Counted from the stretch's first letter, positions 1 to 8,410 are shown. The stretch is DNA of 64,000 bases from Companilactobacillus crustorum JCM 15951 (GCF_001434585.1 NZ_AZDB01000001.1:62001-126000); one strand, 5' to 3'. Numbers and translations are program-made. Notes: generated by a model from the letters alone, not told the origin.

Positions 1-433
1 CACCATCTGCTACGGCCGTTTTTCCTAAACACAAAACAATATTTCTTAGACCACTTGTTACTGCATCCATAATAAATTCGCCTATACCATGACTCGTAGC
101 GTGAAACAATTGATCTCGTGATTTATTTTTAGCCAAATCGACTCCAACCACCTGTTCAGAATCAATAATTGCGGTATCTTGACTATCAATATTGGTTATT
201 AAATAACGTCCCATTTTGTTGCTCCAAAACGCATCAAAAAAAGATAGATTGACCCAACGACCGCCAACAGTGTGCTCCACTAATGCTGGCATGCCATACT
301 TACTATCTGTGACTGGCATCGTAGCTATTTCAGCATCTGGCAAAGCACGGGAGATGCCACTATAAATAGCTTGGCCTATTTTAGTCGAGCTAATATGATT
401 ACTATACTTTCCAGGGGCAATAATGAACTTCAT
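1..433 (-). CDS. glycerate kinase family protein (3' end beyond window)
   Basis: The gene begins with ATG at 433 and runs off the left edge, so only about 144 N-terminal residues are visible. The opening MKFIIAPGKYSNHIS, the segment ALPDAEIATMPVTD and a later GLRNIVLCLGKTAVADG match the layout of GlxK/GarK glycerate kinases, which phosphorylate glycerate to enter glycolysis. The usual GGSATNDGG loop is replaced by GKTAVADG, so it is a divergent member and substrate is uncertain. An AAGGAAGAG ribosome site precedes the start. It is divergent from the phosphatase at 498 with a 64-base shared promoter region. Confidence 0.7.
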   Translation of the reverse strand, partial: MKFIIAPGKYSNHISSTKIGQAIYSGISRALPDAEIATMPVTDSKYGMPALVEHTVGGRWVNLSFFDAFWSNKMGRYLITNIDSQDTAIIDSEQVVGVDLAKNKSRDQLFHATSHGIGEFIMDAVTSGLRNIVLCLGKTAVADG

Positions 434-497
434 AATAAGAATGACTCTTCCTTTTGTTATAATAAGCTATAGAATAAAACAACCGAGGTAATCAAAA

Positions 498-1301
498 ATG
501 GCTAATGATAATGAACGAGTTTTAAACCTTGAAAAGGGCGTTAATTTCCGTGAGCTTGGTGGCTACCAAACAACTGATGGACGAACGGTTAAATACCACA
601 AAGTTATTAGATCTGCTGGTTTGGCTGATTTAACCGATCACGATTTGAACTACTTAAAAGATTATGGTTTAAAGATCGACGTTGATTTTCGTTCTAAACA
701 AGAAATCGACAAAAAGCCAGATAAGCGTCCTAGTGGCGTAAGATACGTTTGGGCTCCTGTCTTCCAAGAAGATGAAACAAAAGCCTCAGAGGTTGAGAAT
801 GAAAGCTATATTCCCGAAATTGGCGGCGATCCTACTAATGGTTATGCCCATATGCTTCAGGTTTACCGTGATATTATCACAGGTGCCCCTGCAAAAGCCG
901 CTTATCGCAAATTCTTTAATCAATTATTATTAAATACCAACGATAACGAAGCTCTACTCTTCCATTGTAGTGCCGGAAAAGACAGAACTGGTATGGGAGC
1001 TGTTTTCTTCCTCGAAACACTTGGTGTTCCTTTCGATACAATCAAACAAGATTACTTATTAACTAACACAGCCAATAAGGAATACGTCGACAACTTAATC
1101 AATATGTTACAAAAGAAGGGATACACTGATCCAGATGTTTTGAACTCGGTCAGAGATTTAATGACCGTACACAATAATTATTTAGCTACAGCTATGAAAA
1201 CTATTAACGCAGATTACGGCAATATAGATAATTATATCAAAAAAGAGTTGAAGGTCAGTTCTTCTGAAATCAACACTTTAAGAAAGATTTATTTAAACTA
1301 A
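498..1301 (+). CDS. tyrosine/dual-specificity protein phosphatase, PtpB-like
   Basis: This 267-residue protein carries the CX5R phosphatase signature HCSAGKDRTG at residues 156-165, with nucleophile Cys157 and phosphate-binding Arg163. The N-terminal NFRELGGYQTTDGRTVK segment is typical of the Y_phosphatase3 family (bacterial tyrosine or phosphoinositide phosphatases such as mycobacterial PtpB). It has no signal peptide and should be cytoplasmic. The ATG is preceded by GAGG at a good distance. It is monocistronic and divergent from the glycerate-kinase-like gene. The substrate cannot be told from the sequence; both phosphotyrosine proteins and phosphoinositides are known for the family. Confidence 0.85.
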   Translation: MANDNERVLNLEKGVNFRELGGYQTTDGRTVKYHKVIRSAGLADLTDHDLNYLKDYGLKIDVDFRSKQEIDKKPDKRPSGVRYVWAPVFQEDETKASEVENESYIPEIGGDPTNGYAHMLQVYRDIITGAPAKAAYRKFFNQLLLNTNDNEALLFHCSAGKDRTGMGAVFFLETLGVPFDTIKQDYLLTNTANKEYVDNLINMLQKKGYTDPDVLNSVRDLMTVHNNYLATAMKTINADYGNIDNYIKKELKVSSSEINTLRKIYLN

Positions 1302-1720
1302 CTAGAAAAGAACGCTCAATAGTTCATTGATATAAACACTTTATCAGCAGACCTACAAGGGAAAAATCAAATATTATTTATGAAGTTATCAACTGGGTTG
1401 GATGCGTTAAGAGAATTTGCTCTTCAGTTTTTTCAAGTAAATCTTCTTATTTTCAGAACATCAGCATCATATTTTCTTCACATTTACCGGGTATGATGTA
1501 TTTATAAGTTAAAGGAAATCAAAAAGCTTTAACTTATCCCCCCTATAGAATGTTCTTCATATAAAAAACAATATAATTAACTGTTCCTCACTAAAACGTG
1601 ATAATATTTAATCCATCCTTCCCCCCTGATAAATGGATTATTGAAATCGAAAAGCCAATTACTGATCTCTACATTCAGTAATTGGCTTTTTTATTGTCTA
1701 AGCGAGAGCTTTATTAACAA
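1302..1720. other. intergenic region without a gene
   Basis: No open reading frame with a ribosome site was found on either strand. It contains a perfect inverted repeat ATAAGTTAAAG/CTTTAACTTAT at 1504-1514 and 1527-1537, not followed by a T-run, and a bidirectional terminator at 1650-1690. The rest is AT-rich and shows nothing recognisable. Confidence 0.6.
1650..1690. terminator. intrinsic terminator after the ABC importer operon
   Basis: The 16-base arms AAAAGCCAATTACTGA and TCAGTAATTGGCTTTT pair around a nine-base loop, with a T-run on the plus side and a shorter one on the minus side. It can serve the minus-strand ABC operon and block plus-strand read-through. Confidence 0.8.
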
Positions 1721-2476
1721 TTATTCAAACGCTGCTAATAACTGCTCCTTATTTAAATTTCTCTTTTCAGTTCCCCGAACATCTAATTTTATTTGACCAT
1801 CTTGAACCATAATCAAGCGATTGCCATATTTCAAAGCATCTGACATCTTATGAGTAATCATCATAGTTGTTAACTGCTCATGCAAAATTATCTTATCCGT
1901 TATCCTCATTACTTCTTGGCTAGTTTTAGGGTCTAGTGCAGCTGTATGCTCATCTAACAACAATAACTCTGGCTTACTCATAGTTGCCATTAATAGCGAC
2001 AGAGCTTGTCTTTGACCGCCAGAAAGATATTTAACTTGAGTATTAAGAAAGTTTTCTAATCCCATATTTAATGTTTTCAGTAAATCACGATACTTATCAA
2101 GATCATTTTTTCGTTGATACCACTTTAAGCTGGACGTTTTAGTATGACTCTGTGCCAAAACTAAATTTTGGAAAACTGTTAGATCTCCTGCTGTTCCCAT
2201 TTTAGGATCTTGAAAAACTCGTGACATCCAGCGAGAACGGTATGCGACTGATTTTTTGGAAACCTCATGATCAGCTAAATCAATTTCACCTGCATCAGCA
2301 CTTAAAGTCCCAGCAATTGTATTCAAAAGCGTCGATTTTCCAGCACCATTATTGCCAATAACTGAAATAAAATCGCCCTTATTTACTTCTAAATTAATAT
2401 TTTTTAAAACATGTCGTTCATTATCAGTCCCGGGAAAGAAGACCTTCTGTAGATGCTTTACTTGTAGTACCTTCAT
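1721..2476 (-). CDS. ABC transporter ATP-binding protein, TrpZ-like (COG1101)
   Basis: This 251-residue ATPase has Walker A GNNGAGKST near residue 42, signature LSGGQRQALS near 153 and Walker B LLLLDEHTAAL near 174, followed by the H-loop ITHKM. It is the energising subunit of the importer whose permease and binding protein lie upstream. Its ATG lies 53 bases inside the permease gene, with a GGAGGAG ribosome site, so the two are translationally coupled. Family members in streptococci (TrpXYZ) import tryptophan; here the leader suggests phenylalanine (inference). Confidence 0.85.
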   Translation of the reverse strand: MKVLQVKHLQKVFFPGTDNERHVLKNINLEVNKGDFISVIGNNGAGKSTLLNTIAGTLSADAGEIDLADHEVSKKSVAYRSRWMSRVFQDPKMGTAGDLTVFQNLVLAQSHTKTSSLKWYQRKNDLDKYRDLLKTLNMGLENFLNTQVKYLSGGQRQALSLLMATMSKPELLLLDEHTAALDPKTSQEVMRITDKIILHEQLTTMMITHKMSDALKYGNRLIMVQDGQIKLDVRGTEKRNLNKEQLLAAFE

Positions 2477-3374
2477 CAGCTGGCTCCTCCATTTGTTCTA
2501 AATATTTTTTCAATTGTCGTTTGGTTCTGATACGATTTTGAATAATTGGTGCACAGATCACAACAACTAAGATAATAGCCGAGAGTATTTTTAAATCATC
2601 TGCCGGGAATCCTAAACTCATTGCTGCAGTCAACAGCAGCCGATAAATAATAGCTCCTACGACCATCGCAACCAATCTAGTTAAAATACCTCGTCCCCGT
2701 AAGAAAATCTCTCCTACTAAGACTGAAGCTAGTCCTATAACAATTGTTCCAATACCCATTCCAATATCAGCATAACCATTGCTTTGTGCTACTAAAGCAC
2801 CTGACAAGGCAATCAAACCATTGGAAATTGCATAGCCAAAAATAATCATGCCATCAGTATTGATTCCATTAGCAGCCGACATTGCTTTATTATTTCCAGT
2901 CGCCATCAGCGACAGTCCTAATCTAGTTTTAAACATTGCATAAAGGACCAAAACAACTATTCCAATAACGATTAGTCCTAAAACGATGGTTTGAATGTCC
3001 AAATTCCAATTATCTGGTAAATATTCTGTTAAAACTTTTTGGCTCAACAAAGGTACATTCGATTTCCCCATAATATGCATGTTGATAGAATACAAACCCG
3101 TCATTGTTAAAATACCGGCCAACAACGAAGGAATATGTAATTTAGTATCTAATATCCCCGTAATCAATCCAGCCAAGCAACCAGCCAAAAATCCTACTAA
3201 TGATGCCATCAAAGCTGATTGCCCTTTGATCATCAAACTAACTGCAACTGCCGCTCCAAAAGGAAAACTACCCTCAGTTGTCAGATCTGGTATATCTAAG
3301 ATTCTAAATGTTATAAAAACTCCAATTGCCAAAGGTACCCACAGGAGACCCTGCCCCAGACTAGATATAATCAT
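2424..3374 (-). CDS. ABC transporter permease, TrpY-like (COG4120)
   Basis: A hydrophobic protein of 316 residues with roughly eight to nine membrane segments and the GLIVIG and GMGIGTIVIGLASVLVGE stretches typical of the branched-chain-like permeases paired with TrpX-type binding proteins. The C-terminal 40 residues are charged and cytoplasmic, and the coding sequence overlaps the ATPase gene by 53 bases. AGGAGG precedes the ATG. It is the middle gene of a three-gene operon (binding protein, permease, ATPase). Confidence 0.83.
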   Translation of the reverse strand: MIISSLGQGLLWVPLAIGVFITFRILDIPDLTTEGSFPFGAAVAVSLMIKGQSALMASLVGFLAGCLAGLITGILDTKLHIPSLLAGILTMTGLYSINMHIMGKSNVPLLSQKVLTEYLPDNWNLDIQTIVLGLIVIGIVVLVLYAMFKTRLGLSLMATGNNKAMSAANGINTDGMIIFGYAISNGLIALSGALVAQSNGYADIGMGIGTIVIGLASVLVGEIFLRGRGILTRLVAMVVGAIIYRLLLTAAMSLGFPADDLKILSAIILVVVICAPIIQNRIRTKRQLKKYLEQMEEPADEGTTSKASTEGLLSRD

Positions 3375-3400
3375 ATTTTGCTACCTCCTTAAATTTTTAA

Positions 3401-4369
3401 TTAGGGTTTCTTTATCTGATCAGGATTGATTCCAATAGCCTTAGCATTTTCTTTGTTAACATAAAGTCTCAAAGTGTGTGATGTTTCAACTGGCATCTCT
3501 TGAGGTTTCTTTTTATCAATCAAAATTTTGTAAGCCATCTTAGCTGTCTGTTTTCCTAAATCATGATAATTGATACCGTAAGTTGCTGTACCACCATCTT
3601 CAGCCATCTCAATTGATCCAGTAACAACTGGTAATTTAGCCTCGCGCGCCTTCTTGCCAATTGTTTTCATTGAACTAGCCATTAAGTTATCGGTTGGTAG
3701 ATAAATTCCGGAAACTTTTCCAGCCATACCTGACAAAGCACTAGCTACATCGTTCGTACTTGTTACACTGACAATGTTTAATTTGAGATGATGATTTTTA
3801 GCATATTTTTTAACCATTTTGACTTGTAAAACTGAATTTTCTTCAGATGAGTTATACATAACTCCAATTGGTTTGTCATTCTTAGTTAAAGTCGTCAACA
3901 ATTTAATTTGTTCATCAACTGGTCCCAAATCTTTAGTTCCGGTAACATTTGTCTCAGGCTTTCTATCATTTTTTACTAGTCCTGCACTCTTTAAATTAGT
4001 TACAGCGGTCACAACAATTGGTGTCGTTTTTGTCTTTTTAGCTAAAGCTTGAGCTGATGGCGTAGCAATTCCTAGGATCAAATCATTTTTCTTTTGGGTC
4101 AGTTGTTGAGCCATGGAATTTAAATTGGACTGGTCGCCTTGAGCATTTTGATAATTATAATTAATCTTAATTGATTCCTTATGATCCTTAATTTCTTTAT
4201 TTAATTCTTCTTTAAATCCTTTACGAGCAGCATCCAATGATCCATGTGGAACAATCTGTAAAATACCCACGTTGTATGTTTCCTTTTTTGAAGCTGAATT
4301 ATTAGAACAGCCAGCTAAAATTAGAACTGCCATTGCCGCCGTTAATAAACCTACTAATGTTTTTTTCAT
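3401..4369 (-). CDS. ABC transporter substrate-binding lipoprotein, TrpX-like (COG2984)
   Basis: The 322-residue precursor has a lipoprotein signal with lipobox LAGC (Cys21), so it is anchored to the outer face of the membrane. The sequence YNVGILQIVPHGSLDAARKGF and later ATPSAQALAKKTKTTPIVVTAVT are characteristic of the ABC-substrate-binding family PF04392 that includes streptococcal TrpX. It is first in its operon. GGGAGG lies before the ATG, right after the leader terminator at 4394-4431. The leader codes for a Phe-rich peptide, so phenylalanine or a related aromatic compound is the best guess for the ligand; this is inference, since the protein family alone would suggest tryptophan. Confidence 0.85.
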   Translation of the reverse strand: MKKTLVGLLTAAMAVLILAGCSNNSASKKETYNVGILQIVPHGSLDAARKGFKEELNKEIKDHKESIKINYNYQNAQGDQSNLNSMAQQLTQKKNDLILGIATPSAQALAKKTKTTPIVVTAVTNLKSAGLVKNDRKPETNVTGTKDLGPVDEQIKLLTTLTKNDKPIGVMYNSSEENSVLQVKMVKKYAKNHHLKLNIVSVTSTNDVASALSGMAGKVSGIYLPTDNLMASSMKTIGKKAREAKLPVVTGSIEMAEDGGTATYGINYHDLGKQTAKMAYKILIDKKKPQEMPVETSHTLRLYVNKENAKAIGINPDQIKKP

Positions 4370-4393
4370 AAAAATCTTCCTCCCTAAATGTAT

Positions 4394-4431
4394 AAAAAAA
4401 ACCAGTTAGATTCAGATAAGAATCTAACTGG
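4394..4431 (-). terminator. attenuator terminator in the leader of the TrpXYZ-like operon
   Basis: On the minus strand CCAGTTAGATTC (4431-4420) pairs with GAATCTAACTGG (4413-4402), followed by seven Ts and then the TrpX-like ribosome site. The terminator sits between promoter and first structural gene, so transcription must pass it. The upstream segment GAATCTATCTGG at 4469-4458 can pair with the 5' arm with a single mismatch, which would disrupt the terminator. Confidence 0.8.
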
Positions 4432-4567
4432 TTTTTATTTGGGCCCAAATAATTTCTCCAGATAGATTCACCCTGTATCTATCTGGCTTTAAATGACATG
4501 CTTAAAAGCTTTAGCCAATCAATAGATACGAACACATACGCGTTCGTATCCGGACTGGATACAAACG
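4402..4567 (-). promoter_or_regulatory. chain of mutually exclusive hairpins (putative attenuator)
   Basis: In minus-strand order seven segments can each pair with their neighbour: 1 at 4565-4557 (TTTGTATCC), 2 at 4551-4542 (GGATACGAAC), 3 at 4533-4522 (GTTCGTATCTAT), 4 at 4486-4475 (CCAGATAGATAC), 5 at 4469-4458 (GAATCTATCTGG), 6 at 4431-4420 and 7 at 4413-4402. Pairs 1:2, 3:4 and 5:6 exclude the terminator 6:7, while 2:3, 4:5 and 6:7 form the terminating state. An 18-base palindrome TTATTTGGGCCCAAATAA (4435-4452) lies in the 5:6 loop. A ribosome stalled on the early Phe codons of the leader peptide would leave segment 1 free, whereas one at the stop codon would cover it. That gives read-through under phenylalanine shortage (inference). 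Confidence 0.65.
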
Positions 4568-4636
4568 CTATCTAAAGAAAAAGCTAAAGGCAAATTGACT
4601 ATTTAAATGTGAGTTAAGATTATTATTTATTTTCAT
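4568..4636 (-). CDS. Phe-rich leader peptide (22 residues)
   Basis: An ATG at 4636 preceded by TGAGGGG with nine bases spacing opens a 22-codon frame that ends QFAFSFFFR and a TAG at 4570-4568. Five of its last eight codons are phenylalanine. The stop lies three bases before the first segment of the hairpin chain, the arrangement expected of a ribosome-mediated attenuator such as pheL of enterobacteria. The peptide itself need have no function. There is no similarity-based support; the case rests on the ribosome site, codon content and position. Confidence 0.7.
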   Translation of the reverse strand: MKINNNLNSHLNSQFAFSFFFR

Positions 4637-4670
4637 AATAAGATTCCCCTCAATTCAATTTACAATAACT

Positions 4671-4699
4671 AGTAAAACATTTAAAAATTAATGTGTCAA
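4671..4699 (-). promoter_or_regulatory. predicted promoter of the TrpXYZ-like operon
   Basis: On the minus strand a perfect -35 TTGACA (4699-4694) is followed after 17 bases by TTTACT (4676-4671) as -10. Transcription would start about 30 bases before the leader peptide ATG. Confidence 0.55.
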
Positions 4700-4747
4700 T
4701 AATCTTATTAAAATAATCTAATTTATAAGTTAATTAGTCAGGTAGGT

Positions 4748-4776
4748 ACTTTTTAGTCCCTACTGCACTTTAAAGT
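4748..4776. promoter_or_regulatory. candidate HxlR operator, paired half-palindromes
   Basis: ACTTTTTAGT (4748-4757) and ACTTTAAAGT (4767-4776) are two near-identical palindromic boxes with 19 bases between their starts, just upstream of the -35 of the MFS/HxlR operon. HxlR-type regulators of the YodB kind bind short TACT/AGTA dyads, so autoregulation by the HxlR protein encoded at 6111 is the simplest reading. Confidence 0.5.
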
Positions 4777-4782
4777 ACGTAA

Positions 4783-4810
4783 TTGTTTATTTATCCTAAC
4801 CCCATATAAT
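4783..4810 (+). promoter_or_regulatory. promoter of the MFS/HxlR operon
   Basis: TTGTTT (4783-4788) and a perfect TATAAT (4805-4810) are separated by 16 bases and lie 40 bases ahead of the MFS start codon. Confidence 0.6.
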
Positions 4811-4850
4811 GTTAAACATAATCAATTCTTACCTAAGGGGTGAAAAAAAT

Positions 4851-6059
4851 ATGAATAAAAAAGTATCATCAAATTGGATTCTTTTATCATTAGCCATTAG
4901 TGCTTTTGCTATTGGATCAACTGAATTTATTAGCGTCGGGATCATGCCCCTGCTTACTAAAACCTTCAATATCTCACTTACACAAGGTGGATTGACGGTT
5001 TCGATCTATGCATTAGGAATTATGTTTGGCGCTCCCATTTTAGCTTTACTAACTAATCGTTGGGACCGTAAAAAGTTACTGATCGGCATTATGTTTAGTT
5101 TTATCATTGGAAATACTCTGGCAGCTTTGGCACCCAGCTTTTTAATTTTACTAGCGGGTCGAGTTATTGCAGCTCTATCTCACGGTATTTTCATGACAAC
5201 CGCTTCATTGATTGCAGCTGACGTAGTAACGCCTAATAAACGTGCTTCAGCAATTGCGGTTATGTTCACTGGGTTAACAGTTGCTACAATTACTGGTGTT
5301 CCTATTGGGACATTTATTGGCAACAACTTTGGCTGGAGACTCTCCTTCTTTTTCTTAGTTGCTTTAGGATTAGTTGGACTAATTACTAATATCATCTTAG
5401 TCCCTAATGAACTACCATTGCCTAAGCCAACTAGTATTAAAGGTTTGTGGAAAATTCTTAAACAACCACAATTGTTATTGATTCTATTAATTACTGCATT
5501 AGGCTATGGAGCCACTTTCCCAGTTTATACTTACTTAACAACTGTTCTTAATAAAAACATGGGTTGGTCTCAAAGTGCTATTGTCATCATTTTAATTTTC
5601 TACGGAGTTGCTGTAGCAATTGGAAATACTCTTGGTGGCAAATGGGCTAATAAACGTCCTTTAACCGCCTTGCTCAAAATGTTTGTTGGTTTAGGAATCG
5701 CTCTGATCGTAATGAGATTTACTATCAATTTACATTTCTTAGGTTTACTAGCTGTCCTTCTTTTAGGATTATTTGCTTTTATGAATGTTCCAGGATTACA
5801 ACTATATATCGTTCAATTAGCAGAAAAATATACTCCTAATGAAGTACCTTTAGCATCAGCACTAAACATTTCAGCTTTTAATGTTGGTATTACCGTTGGC
5901 TCAACAGTTGGTGGTCAAATGGTTGCTCAAAATCAATTGATCAATACGCCATGGGCAGGAATCATTATGCTCGTTCTTGGAATTATCTTGATTGGTATCT
6001 TAATCAAAATGGAGGGATCAGGTGTTAAATCAGCAGACCTTGACCTCGAAAATTGCTAA
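4851..6059 (+). CDS. MFS transporter, DHA1 family (AraJ/PbuE-like)
   Basis: A 402-residue, twelve-helix major facilitator. The N-terminal FAIGSTEFISVGIMPLL motif and NRWDRKKLLIGIM in the loop after helix 2 are typical of DHA1 drug or metabolite exporters of the AraJ/YdhP group. The start at 4851 is chosen because AAGGGGTG lies at the right distance; an upstream in-frame ATG at 4809 overlaps the promoter -10. It is followed 51 bases later by an HxlR regulator in the same orientation. Exporters paired with HxlR regulators commonly respond to quinones or electrophiles, but the substrate here is unknown. Confidence 0.82.
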   Translation: MNKKVSSNWILLSLAISAFAIGSTEFISVGIMPLLTKTFNISLTQGGLTVSIYALGIMFGAPILALLTNRWDRKKLLIGIMFSFIIGNTLAALAPSFLILLAGRVIAALSHGIFMTTASLIAADVVTPNKRASAIAVMFTGLTVATITGVPIGTFIGNNFGWRLSFFFLVALGLVGLITNIILVPNELPLPKPTSIKGLWKILKQPQLLLILLITALGYGATFPVYTYLTTVLNKNMGWSQSAIVIILIFYGVAVAIGNTLGGKWANKRPLTALLKMFVGLGIALIVMRFTINLHFLGLLAVLLLGLFAFMNVPGLQLYIVQLAEKYTPNEVPLASALNISAFNVGITVGSTVGGQMVAQNQLINTPWAGIIMLVLGIILIGILIKMEGSGVKSADLDLENC

Positions 6060-6110
6060 GACTAATTAGTGATGGTAAGATACATTTACTAGATAGAGAG
6101 GATGGCAATT

Positions 6111-6500
6111 ATGAAACAAGCAATTTATAACATTGGTGTAGAAAATACTATGAGAATAATTGGTGGCAAATGGAAGCCTATCATTCTTTGTCATTTAAAA
6201 CACGGCAAAATGCGTACTGGTCAATTACGCCGCGCCATTCCTAATATCACTCAAAAAATGTTGACTCAACAGTTACGTGAACTTGAAGATGATGGAATCG
6301 TAGCTCGTAAAGTATATAGTCAAATTCCACCCAAAGTTGAGTACTCATTAACTGATTATGGTCATTCATTAAACAAAATCCTCGAAGCACTATGTATTTG
6401 GGGCGAGAATGATATTGAAAAGCGTAAAGCTAATGGCGAAAATATCATTTTGTTAAATAAGGAAGATGTCGAAAACGATGCCTTGCCTTACGCTGATTAA
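6111..6500 (+). CDS. HxlR family transcriptional regulator
   Basis: This 129-residue winged-helix protein has the HxlR core: IGGKWKPIILCHLKHGKMRTGQ, then PNITQKMLTQQLRELEDDGIV as the recognition region and VEYSLTDYGHSL as the wing. The ATG at 6111 fits GAGAGG at nine bases; the ATG at 6102 directly abuts that site and is less likely. A cysteine in LCHLKH near residue 27 could be redox active, as in YodB, but this is speculation. It probably controls the preceding MFS gene. Confidence 0.85.
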   Translation: MKQAIYNIGVENTMRIIGGKWKPIILCHLKHGKMRTGQLRRAIPNITQKMLTQQLRELEDDGIVARKVYSQIPPKVEYSLTDYGHSLNKILEALCIWGENDIEKRKANGENIILLNKEDVENDALPYAD

Positions 6501-6562
6501 ATATTTTCAAAAAGAGTTTTTTACTTGAGCTCATTTAAATTAAAAAATATACAATTATTTAC

Positions 6563-6612
6563 AAAATAGACCTTGATGATTTGATTATCTAATATCATCA
6601 AGGTCTATTTTT
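6563..6612. terminator. bidirectional terminator
   Basis: Arms AATAGACCTTGATGAT and ATCATCAAGGTCTATT with A-run before and T-run after, between the convergent HxlR gene and the surface protein gene. Confidence 0.85.
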
Positions 6613-6652
6613 ATAAATTTAAATCATTCCTAGTTCACTAACAGATAACTTA

Positions 6653-8317
6653 TTATTTAACAATCACTTCATCTGCTGGAACAAATTCATTTGTTGCAAC
6701 ACGATAATAAGATTTGCCATTGATATTAGCTAAACGATCAATTTTCCAATCAGTCTTCGGTGCAAGTGCCCGATTAGTTACCATTTTGCCCTCTGCCGTA
6801 GTTAAACGTTGAACTTTATTTTTAGTTTCAATGACAAGATCTTGATCTTCGTAAGAATATGAACTATTATTTCCAATCCATTCATTTGTACCGACTCTAT
6901 AGTAAATTACTTTACCTTGAGTATTTTCCTCATCGCTCCTCCAAAGAGAACCTTTAGGTAATACCTTACCTGGTACTAAACTTAAAGCATCCGAATAAAC
7001 TTGAGCGCCATTTTTATCTGGATAAACTGCTATTAGCTGATCTACCTTTTTTATTGGGTTACGACTAGAACCTGATGAACTACTTGATCCGCTATTAGAT
7101 GGTTTATTTGGCTTTACCGGCGTTGTAGATTTTTTCTTATAATTAACTGTTTCAGTAGAATAAATCACATTATTCGCGTCAGTATCAGGTTTAGTAGGGA
7201 TTTGAAAGGTAACATTTTCTTCATCCGATGTATACCCATCTATAGACGGAACTTTTTCACTTAACGTTGAATTATCTTTATCCACAATAATCTTATCTGC
7301 TAAGACTTTAGTTTTCTCTGCTCCATCTTGTTTATATCTCATAATTTCAGTAACAACTATTTGTTTATCAGTAACATTAACTAATCTCACTATATCAGAA
7401 GTATTATTTGTATAGTTTCGATTAGTTGAATCTATTTTTACTGTACCAATTTTATTATCCCCAGTTGGTAAAGATTTATTAAATTTATCATATTCTATCC
7501 CCATACTGGAACTAAATGTTGCTCCAGGCCCTAGCACTATCTCCTTTATATTATTTGAGCTTCCATCAGAACCATTAAAAACAGAATCAGAATCTAACAG
7601 ACCACCTATTTTGCCAAGTCCTACCTTTTCCAGTTCCATATCATCCGTAAACATATTAGCTGCACTATTCGAAAGGGAACCTGACACCCAATTAGTCATA
7701 TCAATTGTTTTCAAATTGGTCATTCTAGCAAATTGTCCTACAAATACTCGAACTTTGCTAACGTCCCACTTTGAAACATCAAGATTTTGAATACTTGAAT
7801 CAAAAGCAAACATGTAATGCATACCACCAGAATTAAGGTCACCATCGCTACCAGTGACATTTGATGTATCAAATTTTGAAACATCAACTGATTGTAAATT
7901 CTCTAACTTATAAAACATACTATCCATATTCGTAACATTAGAAGTATTTAAATTTTGACCACCATCGATAGTTACTAAATTTTCAAACCCTGTAAACAAA
8001 TAACTAGAATCTTCAGGTGCAATTGTTCCAGGTTCAATAATAATTTTAGTAATAGTGGTGGGATCTGTTACATACGAGGCAATATTGTTATCTTCTCCGC
8101 TGTCCGCTAACTTCCCAGGTCCGATTGTTAATACACCGTCGCTTAACTTTAACGAACAATCTCCATCCTTATTAGAAGTGAGACCATCATTAACAGTTTG
8201 AGTAACATTATTCTTCTCATCTGTTTCCGCAGCATGTGCGATAGGTTTCTCAGAAACCATTATTCCTACAGACAAAGATAAAAGAATAGAAATAATAATC
8301 TTTTTAGTTTGTTTCAT
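6653..8317 (-). CDS. secreted DUF285/BspA-type repeat protein with SLAP domains
   Basis: A 554-residue exported protein. It has a signal peptide (KKIIISILLSLSVGIM, cleavage near AHA-AE). Residues of about 95-260 carry degenerate leucine-rich repeats of the DUF285 type (LQSVDVSKFDTSNVT, LDVSKWDVSKV, LKTIDMTNWVSG), known from BspA-like surface proteins. A Ser/Pro-rich linker near 400 leads to two C-terminal SLAP domains (PF03217), which bind the cell wall in lactobacilli. The ATG at 8317 has AAGGAAG eight bases upstream. A role in adhesion is plausible by family. A small relic of another SLAP gene lies about 0.7 kb away at 8990. Confidence 0.85.
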   Translation of the reverse strand: MKQTKKIIISILLSLSVGIMVSEKPIAHAAETDEKNNVTQTVNDGLTSNKDGDCSLKLSDGVLTIGPGKLADSGEDNNIASYVTDPTTITKIIIEPGTIAPEDSSYLFTGFENLVTIDGGQNLNTSNVTNMDSMFYKLENLQSVDVSKFDTSNVTGSDGDLNSGGMHYMFAFDSSIQNLDVSKWDVSKVRVFVGQFARMTNLKTIDMTNWVSGSLSNSAANMFTDDMELEKVGLGKIGGLLDSDSVFNGSDGSSNNIKEIVLGPGATFSSSMGIEYDKFNKSLPTGDNKIGTVKIDSTNRNYTNNTSDIVRLVNVTDKQIVVTEIMRYKQDGAEKTKVLADKIIVDKDNSTLSEKVPSIDGYTSDEENVTFQIPTKPDTDANNVIYSTETVNYKKKSTTPVKPNKPSNSGSSSSSGSSRNPIKKVDQLIAVYPDKNGAQVYSDALSLVPGKVLPKGSLWRSDEENTQGKVIYYRVGTNEWIGNNSSYSYEDQDLVIETKNKVQRLTTAEGKMVTNRALAPKTDWKIDRLANINGKSYYRVATNEFVPADEVIVK

Positions 8318-8410
8318 CCCCAAAACTTCCTTCAAATTATTAAATTATTATAATTACATATTAACATCATAAATGTAGATTATGTATATAATTATTTATT
8401 AAAAAAGATA

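Noticed and set aside
4402-4636. T-box or other known riboswitch in the leader of the TrpXYZ-like operon
   Set aside because: AGGGTG occurs in one loop, but the conserved T-box sequence with TGGNACC, the specifier stem landmarks and other riboswitch consensus blocks are absent, while a leader peptide with a strong ribosome site is present.
4809-4850. upstream in-frame ATG as start of the MFS gene
   Set aside because: It overlaps the -10 element TATAAT and lacks a ribosome site; the ATG at 4851 has AAGGGGTG.
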